DNA of 64,000 nt, taken from Flavobacteriales bacterium. Lineage in GTDB: Bacteria > Bacteroidota > Bacteroidia > Flavobacteriales > Flavobacteriaceae. This document shows positions 45,541 through 57,980 of the stretch, in pieces; positions within the stretch are counted from its first letter, which is position 1, and every line of letters starts with the position of its first letter. Under the pieces are notes generated by a model. That model searched no databases. It was not told the origin of the DNA and saw nothing but the letters and a program-made list of their open reading frames with translations. Made by a program: the position numbers and the translations under genes. The stretch lies in NCBI GenBank assembly GCA_003331305.1, contig QOQB01000003.1, forward strand, positions 62,001 through 126,000, in the 5' to 3' direction.

Positions 45541-45562
45541 GCCACTTTTTGTGGCTTTTTTT
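45541..45562 (+). terminator. Intrinsic terminator after DUF4295
   Basis: GCCAC/GTGGC 5-bp stem with a TTTTT loop and a seven-T tail (45556-45562), ending 24 bases before ftsY. Confidence 0.85.
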
Positions 45563-45586
45563 ATATCCAAAACGTACCTTTAACAC

Positions 45587-46516
45587 ATGGGTTTTTTTAG
45601 TAAATCTTCAGACCAACTTCAGTCAGGGCTTTCTGCAACAAAACGGGTTTGGACACAACGTCTGAAAAAGGCCGTACTTGGACGCAGTAGAATTGATGCC
45701 GAATTACTGGAAGAACTAGAGGAGATATTGTTGATGTCTGATGTAGGTGTATCTACGACTCAAAAAATCGTGGATAGTCTCGAGAAGCGGGTTTCCAAAG
45801 AAAAATACCTCAATGTATCTGAGTTAGATAAACTGTTGTATGATGAATTGGTTACGCTGCTGACGGTAACCCACAACTTGCAAAAAGGCAGCACCAGTCA
45901 GCTCCAGGTAGTATTGATTGTAGGGGTAAACGGTGCAGGTAAAACAACGTCTATTGGCAAGTTAGCGCATCGATATAAAAGCGAAGGAAAAAAAGTAATG
46001 TTAGCTGCTGCAGATACTTTTAGGGCTGGTGCAATAGCACAATTACGATTGTGGTCCGAGCGTGTAGACGTTCCAGTAGTTGAACTCAAAGATGGAAGTG
46101 ATCCAGCATCTGTAGCATTTACCGCTGTGGAGAGAGCTCTTAAAGAGCAGGCAGATGTGTTATTAATCGACACGGCAGGTCGCTTACATAACAACACCAA
46201 TCTCATGCAGGAATTGGCAAAAATCCAGCGTGTTGTACAAAAAGTAATTCCTGACGCACCTCATGACGTATTGCTTGTTTTAGATGGTGGTACAGGGCAA
46301 AATGCTTTTATGCAAGCCAAACAATTTGCCAAAGCTACTGCTGTATCCGGGCTTGTCCTTACCAAACTTGACGGTACTGCAAAAGGCGGAGTGGTAATCG
46401 GAATTTCTGACGAACTCGAAGTACCCATCCGTTACATTGGAGTTGGCGAAGGCGTTGAAGATTTACTGCCTTTTGATGCAAAAGAATTCTTAGATTCGTT
46501 ATTTAATAACAATTAA
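45587..46516 (+). CDS. ftsY: Signal recognition particle receptor FtsY
   Basis: A 309-residue SRP-family GTPase that docks ribosome-SRP complexes at the membrane. The NG domain is complete: G1 VGVNGAGKTTS, the ADTFRAGAIAQL block, DTAGRLHNN, and TKLDGTAKGG. The acidic A domain of E. coli FtsY is missing, which is normal for Bacteroidota. It ends two bases before the amidase gene. Confidence 0.96.
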   Translation: MGFFSKSSDQLQSGLSATKRVWTQRLKKAVLGRSRIDAELLEELEEILLMSDVGVSTTQKIVDSLEKRVSKEKYLNVSELDKLLYDELVTLLTVTHNLQKGSTSQLQVVLIVGVNGAGKTTSIGKLAHRYKSEGKKVMLAAADTFRAGAIAQLRLWSERVDVPVVELKDGSDPASVAFTAVERALKEQADVLLIDTAGRLHNNTNLMQELAKIQRVVQKVIPDAPHDVLLVLDGGTGQNAFMQAKQFAKATAVSGLVLTKLDGTAKGGVVIGISDELEVPIRYIGVGEGVEDLLPFDAKEFLDSLFNNN

Positions 46517-46518
46517 AA

Positions 46519-48162
46519 ATGAAAAAGTCTTTTTTATTGGTGTTGTTTGCAGTAATCGTTTCTTGCTCACAACCCTCCAAACAGTATTGGCAGCCCTATG
46601 ACGAGTCAGCTGAACTATTAGAGAATGAAACTCACGAAAATCCAAGAATGCGTTTTAAGCTTATTCAATCTAAATTTCAGGACAAGAATGCGATATGGTC
46701 TCCATTTGAGAAAGTACTTAATCGTTTTGGAGATGAAAAATACACTACGCTCAAACCCCTAATTATTGAGCAGAGTATTCCAACAATACAACAGCATATT
46801 GCTTCTGGTAACTTATCGTATGAAGACTTAGTCACCTTTTATTTGTATCGCATTCGACTTTTTGAATCTAATCCCGAAACTACGCTTCACGCAGTGTTGG
46901 CACTAAACCCAAATATTATTGAAGAAGCCAAGCAAAAAGATGCTGATAAAACCTCCATGACGCATCCAATTTATGGAATGCCTATTTTATTAAAAGACAA
47001 TATCAATACCGCAGATATGCCTACAACTGCGGGTGCGGCGATCTTAGAAAAACATTTCCCTGACGAAGATGCTTTTGTAGTAAAGCAACTTAAAGCAAAG
47101 GGCGCACTCATTTTAGGAAAAGTGAATTTGAGCGAATGGGCGTATTATTTTTGCGAGGGCTGTCCACTAGGTTACAGCGCCATTGGGGGGCAAACTTTAA
47201 ACCCATATGGGAGAAGAATATTTGAAGCGGGAGGGTCTAGTTCAGGAAGCGGTGTTTCGGTTGCAGCAAATTATGCAGTCGCTGCTTTGGGCTCTGAAAC
47301 ATCTGGATCTATATTGTCACCCTCTGCAAAAAACGCTGTGGTGGGTCTAAAGCCCACCATTGGAATGGTAAGCCGTACCGGAATTGTACCCATATCCAGC
47401 ACCTTAGATACTTCTGGCCCTATGACAAAAAATGTTATAGACAACGCCATTTTGTTAGATGCCATATCAGCAGTTGACAAAAAAGATTCCATAACGCTAG
47501 CAGCACCACGACTTACCTTATTTTTAGAAGTCACGAAACAAACGTCATTGAAAGGAGTTCGCTTAGGAGCCATCGTCTCTTTAGTCGAGTCAGATTCCTT
47601 ATATAAAGACGCCATTGATAACTTAAAAAGAGCAGGAGCAGAAGTTGTTGAAATTTCACCACCAACCATTTCTTTGTCAGGCTTTACAAACATACTGAAT
47701 GGCGATATGAAACGGGATTTACCCGCTTATTTTTCGACTGCATCTACCTCTAGTTTTTCGAACTTGGATGTACAACAAATAACAAATTTCAATTCCAGTG
47801 ACAGCTTGCTCCATATGCCTTACAATCAAGTTAGATTAGACGGTGTGATTGCTGATACCATTTCTGCAAAGCGTTTGGCAAGTATCAAAAAAGAGTTAAA
47901 TAAAAACGCTACCAGCTTTTTTAATATACCTATTAAAACACATAAATTGGATGCCGTTTTATCAATTAACAATGATCATGCTGCTTATGCTGCCATAGCT
48001 TTTTACCCGTGCTTAACTGTTCCGATGGGGTATTCAGAGCTGGGTAAGCCTTCGAGTTTGACATTTATTGCGCCCAGTTTTAATGAGGAAAAACTGTTTT
48101 CTATTGCTGCAGGTTATGAAAACATTTCAAAACACCGAAAGCCACCAAAAGGCTACGAATAA
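46519..48162 (+). CDS. Amidase-signature family lipoprotein
   Basis: A 547-residue enzyme with a lipoprotein signal (hydrophobic SFLLVLFAVIVS then Cys16) and an amidase-signature domain. The Ser-cisSer-Lys triad is recognisable: Lys in ILLKDNINT, and the serines in GGSSSGSGVSVAA and GSETSGSI. The last motif differs from the common GTDTGGSI form. It would hydrolyse amides in the periplasm or at the outer membrane; the substrate is unknown. It is probably co-transcribed with ftsY. Confidence 0.88.
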   Translation: MKKSFLLVLFAVIVSCSQPSKQYWQPYDESAELLENETHENPRMRFKLIQSKFQDKNAIWSPFEKVLNRFGDEKYTTLKPLIIEQSIPTIQQHIASGNLSYEDLVTFYLYRIRLFESNPETTLHAVLALNPNIIEEAKQKDADKTSMTHPIYGMPILLKDNINTADMPTTAGAAILEKHFPDEDAFVVKQLKAKGALILGKVNLSEWAYYFCEGCPLGYSAIGGQTLNPYGRRIFEAGGSSSGSGVSVAANYAVAALGSETSGSILSPSAKNAVVGLKPTIGMVSRTGIVPISSTLDTSGPMTKNVIDNAILLDAISAVDKKDSITLAAPRLTLFLEVTKQTSLKGVRLGAIVSLVESDSLYKDAIDNLKRAGAEVVEISPPTISLSGFTNILNGDMKRDLPAYFSTASTSSFSNLDVQQITNFNSSDSLLHMPYNQVRLDGVIADTISAKRLASIKKELNKNATSFFNIPIKTHKLDAVLSINNDHAAYAAIAFYPCLTVPMGYSELGKPSSLTFIAPSFNEEKLFSIAAGYENISKHRKPPKGYE

Positions 48163-48165
48163 AGT

Positions 48166-49482
48166 ATGCGAACAAAATCCACAAAAAAGAATAAAATAAA
48201 CGTCGTTACCCTAGGGTGTTCAAAAAACATCTATGACTCTGAGGTGTTAATGGGTCAGCTAAAAGCCAACGATAAAGATGTAGTTCACGAGCAGCAAGGC
48301 AATATCGTAGTAGTAAATACATGTGGGTTTATAGATAATGCTAAAGAAGAATCGGTAAATACGATTTTGTCTTTTGCTGCACAAAAAGACCAGGGATTGA
48401 TTGACAAATTATTCGTTACAGGCTGTCTGAGTGAACGATACAAACCTGAATTAGAAGCTGAAATCCCAAACGTGGATGATTTTTTTGGCACAACCGATTT
48501 ACCCCTATTGCTTAAAGCCTTAGGTGCAGACTATCGGCACGAGCTGCTAGGAGAGCGCCTTACAACTACACCAAAAAACTATGCATATTTAAAAATTTCA
48601 GAAGGTTGCGATCGCCCGTGCTCGTTTTGTGCTATCCCGCTTATGCGGGGATCTCACCGATCAAAGCCTATCGAAGAATTGGTTGAAGAAGTCAAAGGTC
48701 TTGCTAAAAATGGCGTAAAAGAATTGATTATCATTGCGCAAGATTCCACATACTACGGCTTAGACTTATATAAAAAACGACGCTTGGCTGATTTGCTCAA
48801 GGCGCTGGCTGAGGTCGAGGGTATTGTTTGGATTCGACTGCATTATGCTTTTCCTAGTGGTTTTCCAGAAGATGTGCTAAATGTAATTGCAACAGAACCA
48901 AAAGTATGTTCTTATATAGACATTCCACTTCAGCATATTTCAGACTCCATTTTGCATTCCATGCGACGCGGTACAACACAAGAAAAAACTACTATGCTGC
49001 TTAAAAAATTTAGAACAGTAGTTCCTGAAATGGCCATTCGCACCTCGCTAATTTTGGGTTATCCTGGGGAAACCCAAAAGGACTTCGAGCTACTAAAATC
49101 ATGGGTAAAAGAAATGCGTTTTGAACGGCTAGGCTGTTTTCAATACAGCCACGAAGAAAATACCCATGCACATGCAATGATGGACGATGTGCCTGCCGAA
49201 ACAAAGCAAGCAAGAGTTAATGAGCTCATGGAACTTCAAGCCCAGATATCTTGGGAAAAAAATCAGGCATTAATAGGGAAAACATTGAAATGCGTGATCG
49301 ATAGAAAAGAAGGAAACTATTTTGTTGGTCGCACAGAATTTGATTCACCTGATGTGGATAATGAAGTTTGGGTAGATGCACAAAAACACTATCTTAAAGT
49401 GGGTGATTTTGCAAATCTGACAATCACTGCTGCTCAAGATTTTGATTTACAGGCCATTCCTTCTAAGGAAGAAACGGCGTAG
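48166..49482 (+). CDS. rimO: Ribosomal protein S12 methylthiotransferase RimO
   Basis: A 438-residue radical SAM enzyme that methylthiolates Asp in uS12. The N-terminal UPF0004 domain carries the second-cluster Cys residues (VTLGCSKN, NTCGFI, TGCLSERY). The radical-SAM CxxxCxxC is in GCDRPCSFCAIP, and the C-terminal TRAM domain follows. The YDSEVLMGQL block separates RimO from MiaB. Confidence 0.96.
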   Translation: MRTKSTKKNKINVVTLGCSKNIYDSEVLMGQLKANDKDVVHEQQGNIVVVNTCGFIDNAKEESVNTILSFAAQKDQGLIDKLFVTGCLSERYKPELEAEIPNVDDFFGTTDLPLLLKALGADYRHELLGERLTTTPKNYAYLKISEGCDRPCSFCAIPLMRGSHRSKPIEELVEEVKGLAKNGVKELIIIAQDSTYYGLDLYKKRRLADLLKALAEVEGIVWIRLHYAFPSGFPEDVLNVIATEPKVCSYIDIPLQHISDSILHSMRRGTTQEKTTMLLKKFRTVVPEMAIRTSLILGYPGETQKDFELLKSWVKEMRFERLGCFQYSHEENTHAHAMMDDVPAETKQARVNELMELQAQISWEKNQALIGKTLKCVIDRKEGNYFVGRTEFDSPDVDNEVWVDAQKHYLKVGDFANLTITAAQDFDLQAIPSKEETA

Positions 49483-49506
49483 CATGCATCAATTTCATAC
49501 TTTAAC

Positions 49507-49514
49507 TACTTTTG
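49507..49514 (+). promoter_or_regulatory. -7 element of bshC
   Basis: TACTTTTG, exact TAnnTTTG, four bases before the GTG start at 49519; predicts a leaderless message. Confidence 0.45.
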
Positions 49515-49518
49515 CCAC

Positions 49519-51120
49519 GTGGAGTCAGTAGCATCTTTGGGGTTTCAGCCCCGCGTTTATTCGTCGCTTATGCAGCACTTGTTGCAATCAGACAAGACAT
49601 TAATTCCTTTTCATAACGGTTTGGTGTCTGTATCATCTGCAATTCAGTTTGCCGAAAAAAGAAAAGCTTCTTTTCCAAAAGAAAACCGCAAAATATTGGT
49701 AGAAGCTATCCAAAACCAATACAATCACTTGTGTCAAAATGAGAAAGTTGAAATCAACTTAGCGCAATTGAAGAAGACAAACACCGTTACGGTAACTACA
49801 GGTCATCAACTAAATATTTTCACCGGACCGCTGTTCTTTTGGTATAAAATTTTGGACGTGATAAATACGGCAGAGCGCCTTCAGAAAGCAGACAAAATAC
49901 ACCAATATGTTCCCGTGTTTTGGATGGCTTCAGAGGATCATGATTTTGAAGAAATCAATCACTTTTTTTTGGGAGAGCAAAAGGTGCGCTGGGAAACTAA
50001 AGCAGGAGGCCCTGTTGGACAGATTCCCACCAATAACCTGAATGAATTGCACAAGCAGTTAGAACCCTTTTGGAACAAAACCCAGTCTGGTAAAGAATTG
50101 CTTGCATTGTTTTCGGATTGTTATTTGAATGAAAATAATTTAGCTAATGCCACACGAAGGCTTGTGCATCAACTTTTTGGAAAGTATGGGTTGATTGTCG
50201 TTGATGGGAACGATCCTGCGCTCAAAAAGCTTTTTGTTCCAACACTTTTAAAAGAGGTCAAAGCAAACATCACATCAAAATCGGTTTTACAAACCAACAA
50301 TGCTTTGGCAAAAGCGATACCAAATTACAACCCACAGGTTAATCCAAGAGAAATCAATTTGTTTTATCTAGGGAACCACAAACGTTTGCGCATCGTAAAA
50401 AATGGTCAGGAATACACAACAACCGGCGGAGCACAAGTTTGGAGTTTAAAAGCTTTAGAAACAGAAATTGAGACTCACCCAGAGCGGTTTTCACCAAATG
50501 CGCTGATGCGCCCTTTATTTCAAGAGTGTGTTTTGCCGAACATTGCGTACATAGGTGGCGGAGGTGAGTTAGCCTATTGGTTGCAGTTAAAAACTACCTT
50601 TGAAGCATTTGACATTATCTACCCGCTTTTGCAACACCGTTCTAGTGCACTTTTAATATCCGAAAAACAATTCAAAAAATGCATTAAACTTAATCTTCCA
50701 CTTCAAGATTTATTCTTGCCAAAGGCTACTTTTATTAACAAACGGGTGCGTCAAATTAGTGATATAGATATTGATTTTACATCTAAGAAAACAGCGTTAA
50801 TCGATCATTTTGAAGAGTTAAAAGATCTTGCCAAAAAAACGGATGCATCTTTTTTGGGCGCTGTTAATGCACAAGAAAAAAAGCAACTCAAAGGATTGGA
50901 AAATCTCGAAAAACGCTTACTAAAGGCACAACGAATTAAGCTAAAAGACCAAGTCATTCGTTTGGTTGATATTCGTAATGCCCTTTTTCCTAACGGAAAA
51001 TTACAAGAGCGCACCGCTCATTTCTCTGCTGTTTTGTCCGACAAGCCTTTAGATGTATTTACGAACGAGCTTAAGCATGTCTTGTCAGATGCGACAGGAT
51101 TGCAAATCTTGAAGTATTAA
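49519..51120 (+). CDS. bshC: Bacillithiol biosynthesis cysteine-adding enzyme BshC
   Basis: A 533-residue enzyme that joins cysteine to GlcN-malate, the last step of bacillithiol synthesis. Family blocks include VTTGHQLNIFTGPLFFWYKIL (in part), FWMASEDHDFEEI, and the ECVLPNIAYIGGGGELAYWLQL region. A C-terminal coiled coil spans about residues 430-490. The start is a GTG. The bacillithiol thiol is used in Flavobacteriia in place of glutathione; bshA and bshB are not in the window. Confidence 0.95.
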   Translation: MESVASLGFQPRVYSSLMQHLLQSDKTLIPFHNGLVSVSSAIQFAEKRKASFPKENRKILVEAIQNQYNHLCQNEKVEINLAQLKKTNTVTVTTGHQLNIFTGPLFFWYKILDVINTAERLQKADKIHQYVPVFWMASEDHDFEEINHFFLGEQKVRWETKAGGPVGQIPTNNLNELHKQLEPFWNKTQSGKELLALFSDCYLNENNLANATRRLVHQLFGKYGLIVVDGNDPALKKLFVPTLLKEVKANITSKSVLQTNNALAKAIPNYNPQVNPREINLFYLGNHKRLRIVKNGQEYTTTGGAQVWSLKALETEIETHPERFSPNALMRPLFQECVLPNIAYIGGGGELAYWLQLKTTFEAFDIIYPLLQHRSSALLISEKQFKKCIKLNLPLQDLFLPKATFINKRVRQISDIDIDFTSKKTALIDHFEELKDLAKKTDASFLGAVNAQEKKQLKGLENLEKRLLKAQRIKLKDQVIRLVDIRNALFPNGKLQERTAHFSAVLSDKPLDVFTNELKHVLSDATGLQILKY

Positions 51121-51169
51121 GCTGTTAAAAACTAATGCAAAAGCCATAATCACTAATATAGTTTAGTTG

Positions 51170-51177
51170 TATTTTTG
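51170..51177 (+). promoter_or_regulatory. -7 element of guaA
   Basis: TATTTTTG, exact TAnnTTTG, three bases before the guaA ATG at 51181. A TTG two codons upstream lies inside this element and is rejected as the start. Confidence 0.5.
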
Positions 51178-51180
51178 CAT

Positions 51181-52707
51181 ATGCAAAACAAAGTTCTAAT
51201 CCTCGATTTTGGATCACAATACACACAGCTAATTGCGCGCCGTGTTCGGGAGCTCTCCATTTTTTGTGAAATACATCCTTTTCATAATATTCCAGTCAAC
51301 GTGTCTACTTTTAAGGCAGTTATCCTTTCGGGATCCCCTTTTTCGGTACGATCTGAGGATGCGCCCCACCCAGATTTAAGTGCTATTCGTAACAAAATTC
51401 CACTTCTTGGTGTATGTTATGGTGCACAATATTTGGCGCATTTTAATGGGGGTGAAGTAGCGCCGTCGAATACAAGAGAATATGGCCGTGCACGGTTGAC
51501 AAAAGTTGAAAAACATTTGTTTTTGAAAGATATTCCGCTGCAATCACAGGTGTGGATGAGTCACAGTGATACCATAAAAAAATTACCAAAAAATGCCATG
51601 CAATTGGCATCTACTCAAGATGTTGCTAATGCAGCCTATGTAATGGATGATGATATGTCCTTTGGTATACAGTTTCACCCTGAAGTATATCATTCCTCTG
51701 ATGGAAAACAGTTGCTGCAAAACTTTTTGGTAAGCATTGCTGGTATAACGCCTGATTGGACTTCAGACGCATTTGTAGATACTACAATAGACCGACTAAA
51801 GGAGCAGCTCGGGGACGACAAGGTTATTTTAGGGCTTAGTGGAGGAGTTGATTCTTCTGTGGCTGCCATTTTACTGCATAAAGCCATTGGGGCAAACTTG
51901 CACTGCATCTTTGTGAACAACGGATTGTTACGAAAAAATGAATTCTCAGATGTGCTTGTCCAGTACGAGCATATGGGTCTTAATGTAAAAGGGGTGGATG
52001 CTACTATGGCATTTTTGAGTCAATTGGAAGGGGTTAGTGATCCTGAAACCAAACGTAAAATTATTGGCCGGGTTTTTGTCGAAGTTTTTGACGAGGAAGC
52101 CAATAAGGTAGAAGGCGCCAAATGGCTTGCACAGGGTACAATATACCCAGATGTTATTGAATCTATTTCTGTAAATGGACCATCGGCAACTATTAAGTCG
52201 CACCACAACGTTGGGGGCCTTCCTGATTTTATGAAACTAAACGTGGTTGAACCTTTGAATATGTTGTTTAAAGATGAAGTACGTAGAGTGGGTGCGAGCC
52301 TCAAGATGTCTCCTGCAATTTTAGGGCGCCATCCATTTCCTGGGCCTGGCCTTGCTATTCGTATTTTGGGTGACATTACACAAGAAAAAGTAACAATGTT
52401 GCAAGAAGCAGATGCCATTTTTATACAAGGGTTGCGCGACCATGACTTGTACGACGAGGTATGGCAAGCTGGTGTAATGTTGCTCCCTGTACAGTCCGTT
52501 GGGGTTATGGGCGATGAACGCACTTACGAAAAATGCGTTGCGCTTCGTGCGGTTACATCAACAGACGGAATGACGGCAGATTGGGTACATTTGCCGTATG
52601 AGTTTTTACAAGAAATTTCAAACCAAATCATTAATCGTGTTCCAGGAATTAACCGTGTGGTCTATGACATCAGTTCTAAACCTCCCGCAACTATTGAGTG
52701 GGAGTAA
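51181..52707 (+). CDS. guaA: GMP synthase (glutamine-hydrolysing)
   Basis: Aminates XMP to GMP. It is 508 residues. The class I amidotransferase domain has Cys79 (LGVCYGAQ) and QFHPEVYH. The ATP pyrophosphatase domain has the PP-loop [12 protein letters not shown]. The C-terminal dimerisation domain ends with KPPATIEWE. It overlaps the start of the LysM gene. Confidence 0.97.
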   Translation: MQNKVLILDFGSQYTQLIARRVRELSIFCEIHPFHNIPVNVSTFKAVILSGSPFSVRSEDAPHPDLSAIRNKIPLLGVCYGAQYLAHFNGGEVAPSNTREYGRARLTKVEKHLFLKDIPLQSQVWMSHSDTIKKLPKNAMQLASTQDVANAAYVMDDDMSFGIQFHPEVYHSSDGKQLLQNFLVSIAGITPDWTSDAFVDTTIDRLKEQLGDDKVILGLSGGVDSSVAAILLHKAIGANLHCIFVNNGLLRKNEFSDVLVQYEHMGLNVKGVDATMAFLSQLEGVSDPETKRKIIGRVFVEVFDEEANKVEGAKWLAQGTIYPDVIESISVNGPSATIKSHHNVGGLPDFMKLNVVEPLNMLFKDEVRRVGASLKMSPAILGRHPFPGPGLAIRILGDITQEKVTMLQEADAIFIQGLRDHDLYDEVWQAGVMLLPVQSVGVMGDERTYEKCVALRAVTSTDGMTADWVHLPYEFLQEISNQIINRVPGINRVVYDISSKPPATIEWE

Positions 52708-54454
52708 ACGCTTTATTGGTATTGCTTTTTTACTCTTTGGCATGATTGTAACTGCCCAAGATGCAGAAGTATCGCATTTTGTTGTTCACAAAGTAAAAAA
52801 GAACGAAACCCTAGAAGCTATTGCATCAAGGTACGATATCACCAAGGAGCAGATTATTATACACAATCCATATGCAAAAAAAGAGATCCGAAAACGGGAC
52901 AGGCTTAAAATCCCACGCTATAAAAAAGTAGTTCAGATTAAATCCGATTCTACGTTAGGGCAGCATACTGTTGTGCCCAAAGAAACCCTGTGGCGTGTTG
53001 CTTATACATATGGTATTTCTATTGATTCGCTTCGAACATTAAATCCGATGTTAGGAGACACACTCTCCATTGGAGCTTTATTGAAAGTTCCTTTAAAAAC
53101 GGCAGGTGAAAAAGCAGCTCAGTTTAGCTATTACACCGTGCAACCAAGGGAAGGGTATTACCGACTTGAACAAAAACTAGGGTTGAACCGGCAGAAACTG
53201 GAGGCGTTAAATCCTGAGCTTAAGAATGTGGATTTGCAAGCAGGTATGGTACTGAAAATCGCAAAAAAAGTCATGGATACACTGACCCTTCAAAAAACGC
53301 TATTTGGATTACCTCCGAGTTTATGGGACAGTACTTTTGTTACCCCTGTAGTGCGAATCGCGCTCATGGCGCCATTTCGACTTTCCCGTATTGAACTGGA
53401 CTCTGTGATGCAAACTGAAAAAACACTAACGGAGCGCAACCTAACTACAGTTGCACTAGATTATTATGCGGGCATGCTTCACGCGGCAGATAGTCTAAAT
53501 AGAGCAGGGTTGAGCGTTGAGCTAACCGTATTTGATACAGAAAATCAACTTTACATCATCGAGCAAATCCTCAACCAAAATAATTTTTCCCAATTTGATG
53601 CTATCATTGGACCCTTTACTGCTGGAAATGTGAGTCGTGTGGCACAAGCTATGGCTTTTTTTGATGTTCCTGTGATATCTCCTCTAACGACTCGCGATTT
53701 AAAAATGGCCAAAACCTCATTTAATACTATCCCGAGTAGAAAAACATTAAGTAAACGCATATCTGCTTACATTGACTCATTAGATGCAGCCATAGAAAAC
53801 CCATGTGTTATGATTATTGCAGATGATAAAAACCAAAAAACAGAAGCTAAATTAAAGGAGCAGTTCCCACTTGCAGAAGTCTTAAAGCCAGATGAGCGAT
53901 TTGGCTATGTAAAACCCGATGTTGTAGATTCGTTATTAACACCAACACGTCCTAATTGGGTGTTTTTAGAAACCGAGAATTTAAACCTTGTGACAAGCAT
54001 GACATCAATGCTCAATGCACAACAGCGAGACGATCGACAAGTCAAACTGCTTACGCATTATCGTTCCACCACTTATGACGATCCAAATGTGTCACAAGCA
54101 CATCTTGGAAATCTGAGATTTACATACCCAAGCTATTTTTATGAAAAACAAGATAGTGTTCGCTTAAAATTTGATGCAACTTACAAGAATAAGTTTGGCA
54201 AAACACCAAATAGAACATCAGTAAAAGGTTTTGACGTAATGATTGATGTGGCGTTGCGCATAGCCGTTAAACGAACGCTCAAGGAGGGTGTCTCATTAGG
54301 CCTAATAGAACAACTTCAGCACAGGTTTGAATACACACCTGTTCCAAAGGGGGGATATGAAAATACAGCTACCTATCTCATTCAACAACAAGGCTTTGAA
54401 ATGATCGAAGTAAAACCTCCATTAATCACCACAGATTCGTTGCAGGCTAGGTAG
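52664..54454 (+). CDS. LysM-repeat protein with periplasmic-binding-fold domain
   Basis: About 596 residues from ATG 52664; a TTG at 52694 would give a tighter signal peptide ([21 protein letters not shown] in part) and is a real alternative. After the signal come three LysM units: one starting [14 protein letters not shown], one [17 protein letters not shown], and a degenerate [16 protein letters not shown]. The remainder from about residue 235 ([30 protein letters not shown]) resembles the type 1 periplasmic-binding (LivJ/LpoA-like) fold. It is probably a peptidoglycan-bound periplasmic protein. The arrangement suggests a cell-wall synthesis regulator, which is inference. Confidence 0.82.
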   Translation: MTSVLNLPQLLSGSKRFIGIAFLLFGMIVTAQDAEVSHFVVHKVKKNETLEAIASRYDITKEQIIIHNPYAKKEIRKRDRLKIPRYKKVVQIKSDSTLGQHTVVPKETLWRVAYTYGISIDSLRTLNPMLGDTLSIGALLKVPLKTAGEKAAQFSYYTVQPREGYYRLEQKLGLNRQKLEALNPELKNVDLQAGMVLKIAKKVMDTLTLQKTLFGLPPSLWDSTFVTPVVRIALMAPFRLSRIELDSVMQTEKTLTERNLTTVALDYYAGMLHAADSLNRAGLSVELTVFDTENQLYIIEQILNQNNFSQFDAIIGPFTAGNVSRVAQAMAFFDVPVISPLTTRDLKMAKTSFNTIPSRKTLSKRISAYIDSLDAAIENPCVMIIADDKNQKTEAKLKEQFPLAEVLKPDERFGYVKPDVVDSLLTPTRPNWVFLETENLNLVTSMTSMLNAQQRDDRQVKLLTHYRSTTYDDPNVSQAHLGNLRFTYPSYFYEKQDSVRLKFDATYKNKFGKTPNRTSVKGFDVMIDVALRIAVKRTLKEGVSLGLIEQLQHRFEYTPVPKGGYENTATYLIQQQGFEMIEVKPPLITTDSLQAR

Positions 54455-54473
54455 TTTATTCTTTGTATTTTTG
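54440..54473 (+). promoter_or_regulatory. pyrG promoter
   Basis: TTG (54440-54442), 23 bases, then TATTTTTG (54466-54473), 21 bases before the pyrG ATG. Confidence 0.55.
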
Positions 54474-54482
54474 CACCTTTAA

Positions 54483-56114
<1,632 letters not shown>

Positions 56115-56117
56115 CGA

Positions 56118-57917
56118 ATGGAACAACGTCGGATAGACCCCTTACAAATCATTGGCATGGTGCTTGTCTTTGTCATTTTCACATGGATGATGTATAACCA
56201 ATCTGCCGAGGATTTGGCGCAAACAAACACCCAAGAAACACAAACTACAGAGGCGGTTGCGGAGGCCAAAAACCCCACCGCTGAACAAGTAGTGGCTACC
56301 CCTGTGGAGATGTTTTCTTCAGAAGAAGCTGCCAAAGAAACGATTACCATTCAAAACGATGTACTCACACTTGGAATTTCTACAAAAGGAGGTGCTATGG
56401 AGCAAGTACTTTTGAACGGAGAAGTTAATTATCAAGATGTTCCACTGTATTTAATTGACAAAGAAAACAATTCGCTTAATATTGGATTTACTACCGCTGC
56501 AGGGCAGCTACTGCAAACTAAATTTTTGATGTTTTCGCCTACGCTTACTAAAATCTCTAACGGCCAACAGCTGCGCCTTCGGGCGCCCATTGAAGACAAA
56601 GGATATATCGAATTTATATATACGCTTCCTAATGAAGGCTTTCGCTTTGGTTTTGAGATCGTTGCAGAAGGCATTGAAAATGCACTAGACACTGCCATTC
56701 CTGCTTCGTTTTCTTGGGGTATGGATGGTTTTCGTCATGCCAAAAGTGCGCAATATGAAAACCGCTATACGCAACTGGCTTATCGTCACGAAAACGACAA
56801 GTACAGCACACTTTCTGCATCGGGCGATGACGACGACAATGAAAAAGACGTAGAGTGGGTGTCATATCGCCAACACTTTTTTAGCAGCATTCTTATTCCT
56901 GAACAACCATTTGAGCAAGTTTCGTTAAACTCCGCCGATTTGACAGACGATGAGGTGGAAGCTTCTGCGTATCTTAAAGGATTCTCCACCGAAACTACTC
57001 TTCCGTTTCAACGAAATCGTTTTCAAGCCAATTTTGATTGGTATATGGGGCCAACAGATTACGCCATTCTTAAAAACTACGACGAGAATTTGTATGAAAG
57101 TATTTCGTTTGGTTGGGGACTTATTGGTTGGATTAATCGCTCAGTATTTTATCCACTTTTTGGCTTTTTAACTGGATTAGTTCCTCACGGTATTGCCATT
57201 ATTTTACTTACCATAATCGTACGATTGGTGTTGTCTCCTGTGTTGTATAAATCGTATGTGTCACAAGCTAAAATGCGTGTGCTTAAACCAGAAATAACAG
57301 CCCTTAACGAAAAGTATAAAAACGATGCCACAAGGCGTCAACAAGAAACGATGAAATTGTACACCAAAGCTGGAGCGAGTCCAGTTGCGGGGTGTATTCC
57401 AGCTTTGATGCAAATGCCAGTGTTCTTTGCATTATTTTACTTTTTCCCCATTGCATCCGAATTGCGAGGAAAATCATTTTTATGGGCAGATGACTTATCT
57501 TCTTATGACGTAATTGCCGAATTACCGTTTACGATTCCTTTCTACGGAGATCATATTAGTTTATTTCCATTATTGGCTTCGGTTGCGATATTTTTCTATA
57601 CACGAATGACTACTGGGCAGCAAATGCAACCCGCACAACCGGGTATGCCTAACATGAAATTTATCATGTATTTGATGCCTGTGATGATGTTGTTTTTCTT
57701 TAACAATTACGCAAGTGGATTTAGTTTGTATTATGTTGTTTCTAACCTGTTGATGATTGCTATTATGGTAGTGGTTAAAAACGTGATTATTGACCAGGAT
57801 AAAATCCATGCGCAGATTGAGGAAAACAAAAAGAAGCCAAAAAAGCAAAACCGCTTTCAGCGCAAAATGGCTGAGATGATGGAAGAAGCTGACCGTCAGA
57901 AAAAGCTTCGTAAGTAA
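56118..57917 (+). CDS. yidC: Membrane protein insertase YidC
   Basis: A 599-residue insertase. TM1 is at the N-terminus (IIGMVLVFVIFTWMMYN), then a large periplasmic P1 beta domain, then the conserved insertase core from about residue 350 with the Arg-bearing groove segment (LLTIIVRLVLSPVLYKSY). The C-terminal tail is highly basic, which suits ribosome contact. Co-transcribed with pyrG. Confidence 0.96.
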   Translation: MEQRRIDPLQIIGMVLVFVIFTWMMYNQSAEDLAQTNTQETQTTEAVAEAKNPTAEQVVATPVEMFSSEEAAKETITIQNDVLTLGISTKGGAMEQVLLNGEVNYQDVPLYLIDKENNSLNIGFTTAAGQLLQTKFLMFSPTLTKISNGQQLRLRAPIEDKGYIEFIYTLPNEGFRFGFEIVAEGIENALDTAIPASFSWGMDGFRHAKSAQYENRYTQLAYRHENDKYSTLSASGDDDDNEKDVEWVSYRQHFFSSILIPEQPFEQVSLNSADLTDDEVEASAYLKGFSTETTLPFQRNRFQANFDWYMGPTDYAILKNYDENLYESISFGWGLIGWINRSVFYPLFGFLTGLVPHGIAIILLTIIVRLVLSPVLYKSYVSQAKMRVLKPEITALNEKYKNDATRRQQETMKLYTKAGASPVAGCIPALMQMPVFFALFYFFPIASELRGKSFLWADDLSSYDVIAELPFTIPFYGDHISLFPLLASVAIFFYTRMTTGQQMQPAQPGMPNMKFIMYLMPVMMLFFFNNYASGFSLYYVVSNLLMIAIMVVVKNVIIDQDKIHAQIEENKKKPKKQNRFQRKMAEMMEEADRQKKLRK

Positions 57918-57944
57918 ACCACTTGCAAACACTTCATTACTAGT

Positions 57945-57976
57945 TTGGTAGAGCGGTAGCAACCTGCTTAACTTTG
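57945..57976 (+). promoter_or_regulatory. mnmA promoter
   Basis: TTG (57945-57947), 21 bases, then TAACTTTG (57969-57976), only four bases before the mnmA ATG. Both elements fit, and the position predicts a leaderless mRNA. Confidence 0.6.
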
Positions 57977-57980
57977 CGCT

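Noticed and set aside
57943-57962. tRNA-like TTGGTAGAGC before mnmA
   Set aside because: It resembles a D-arm only. There is no acceptor, anticodon or T-arm partner, and it overlaps a good mnmA promoter.
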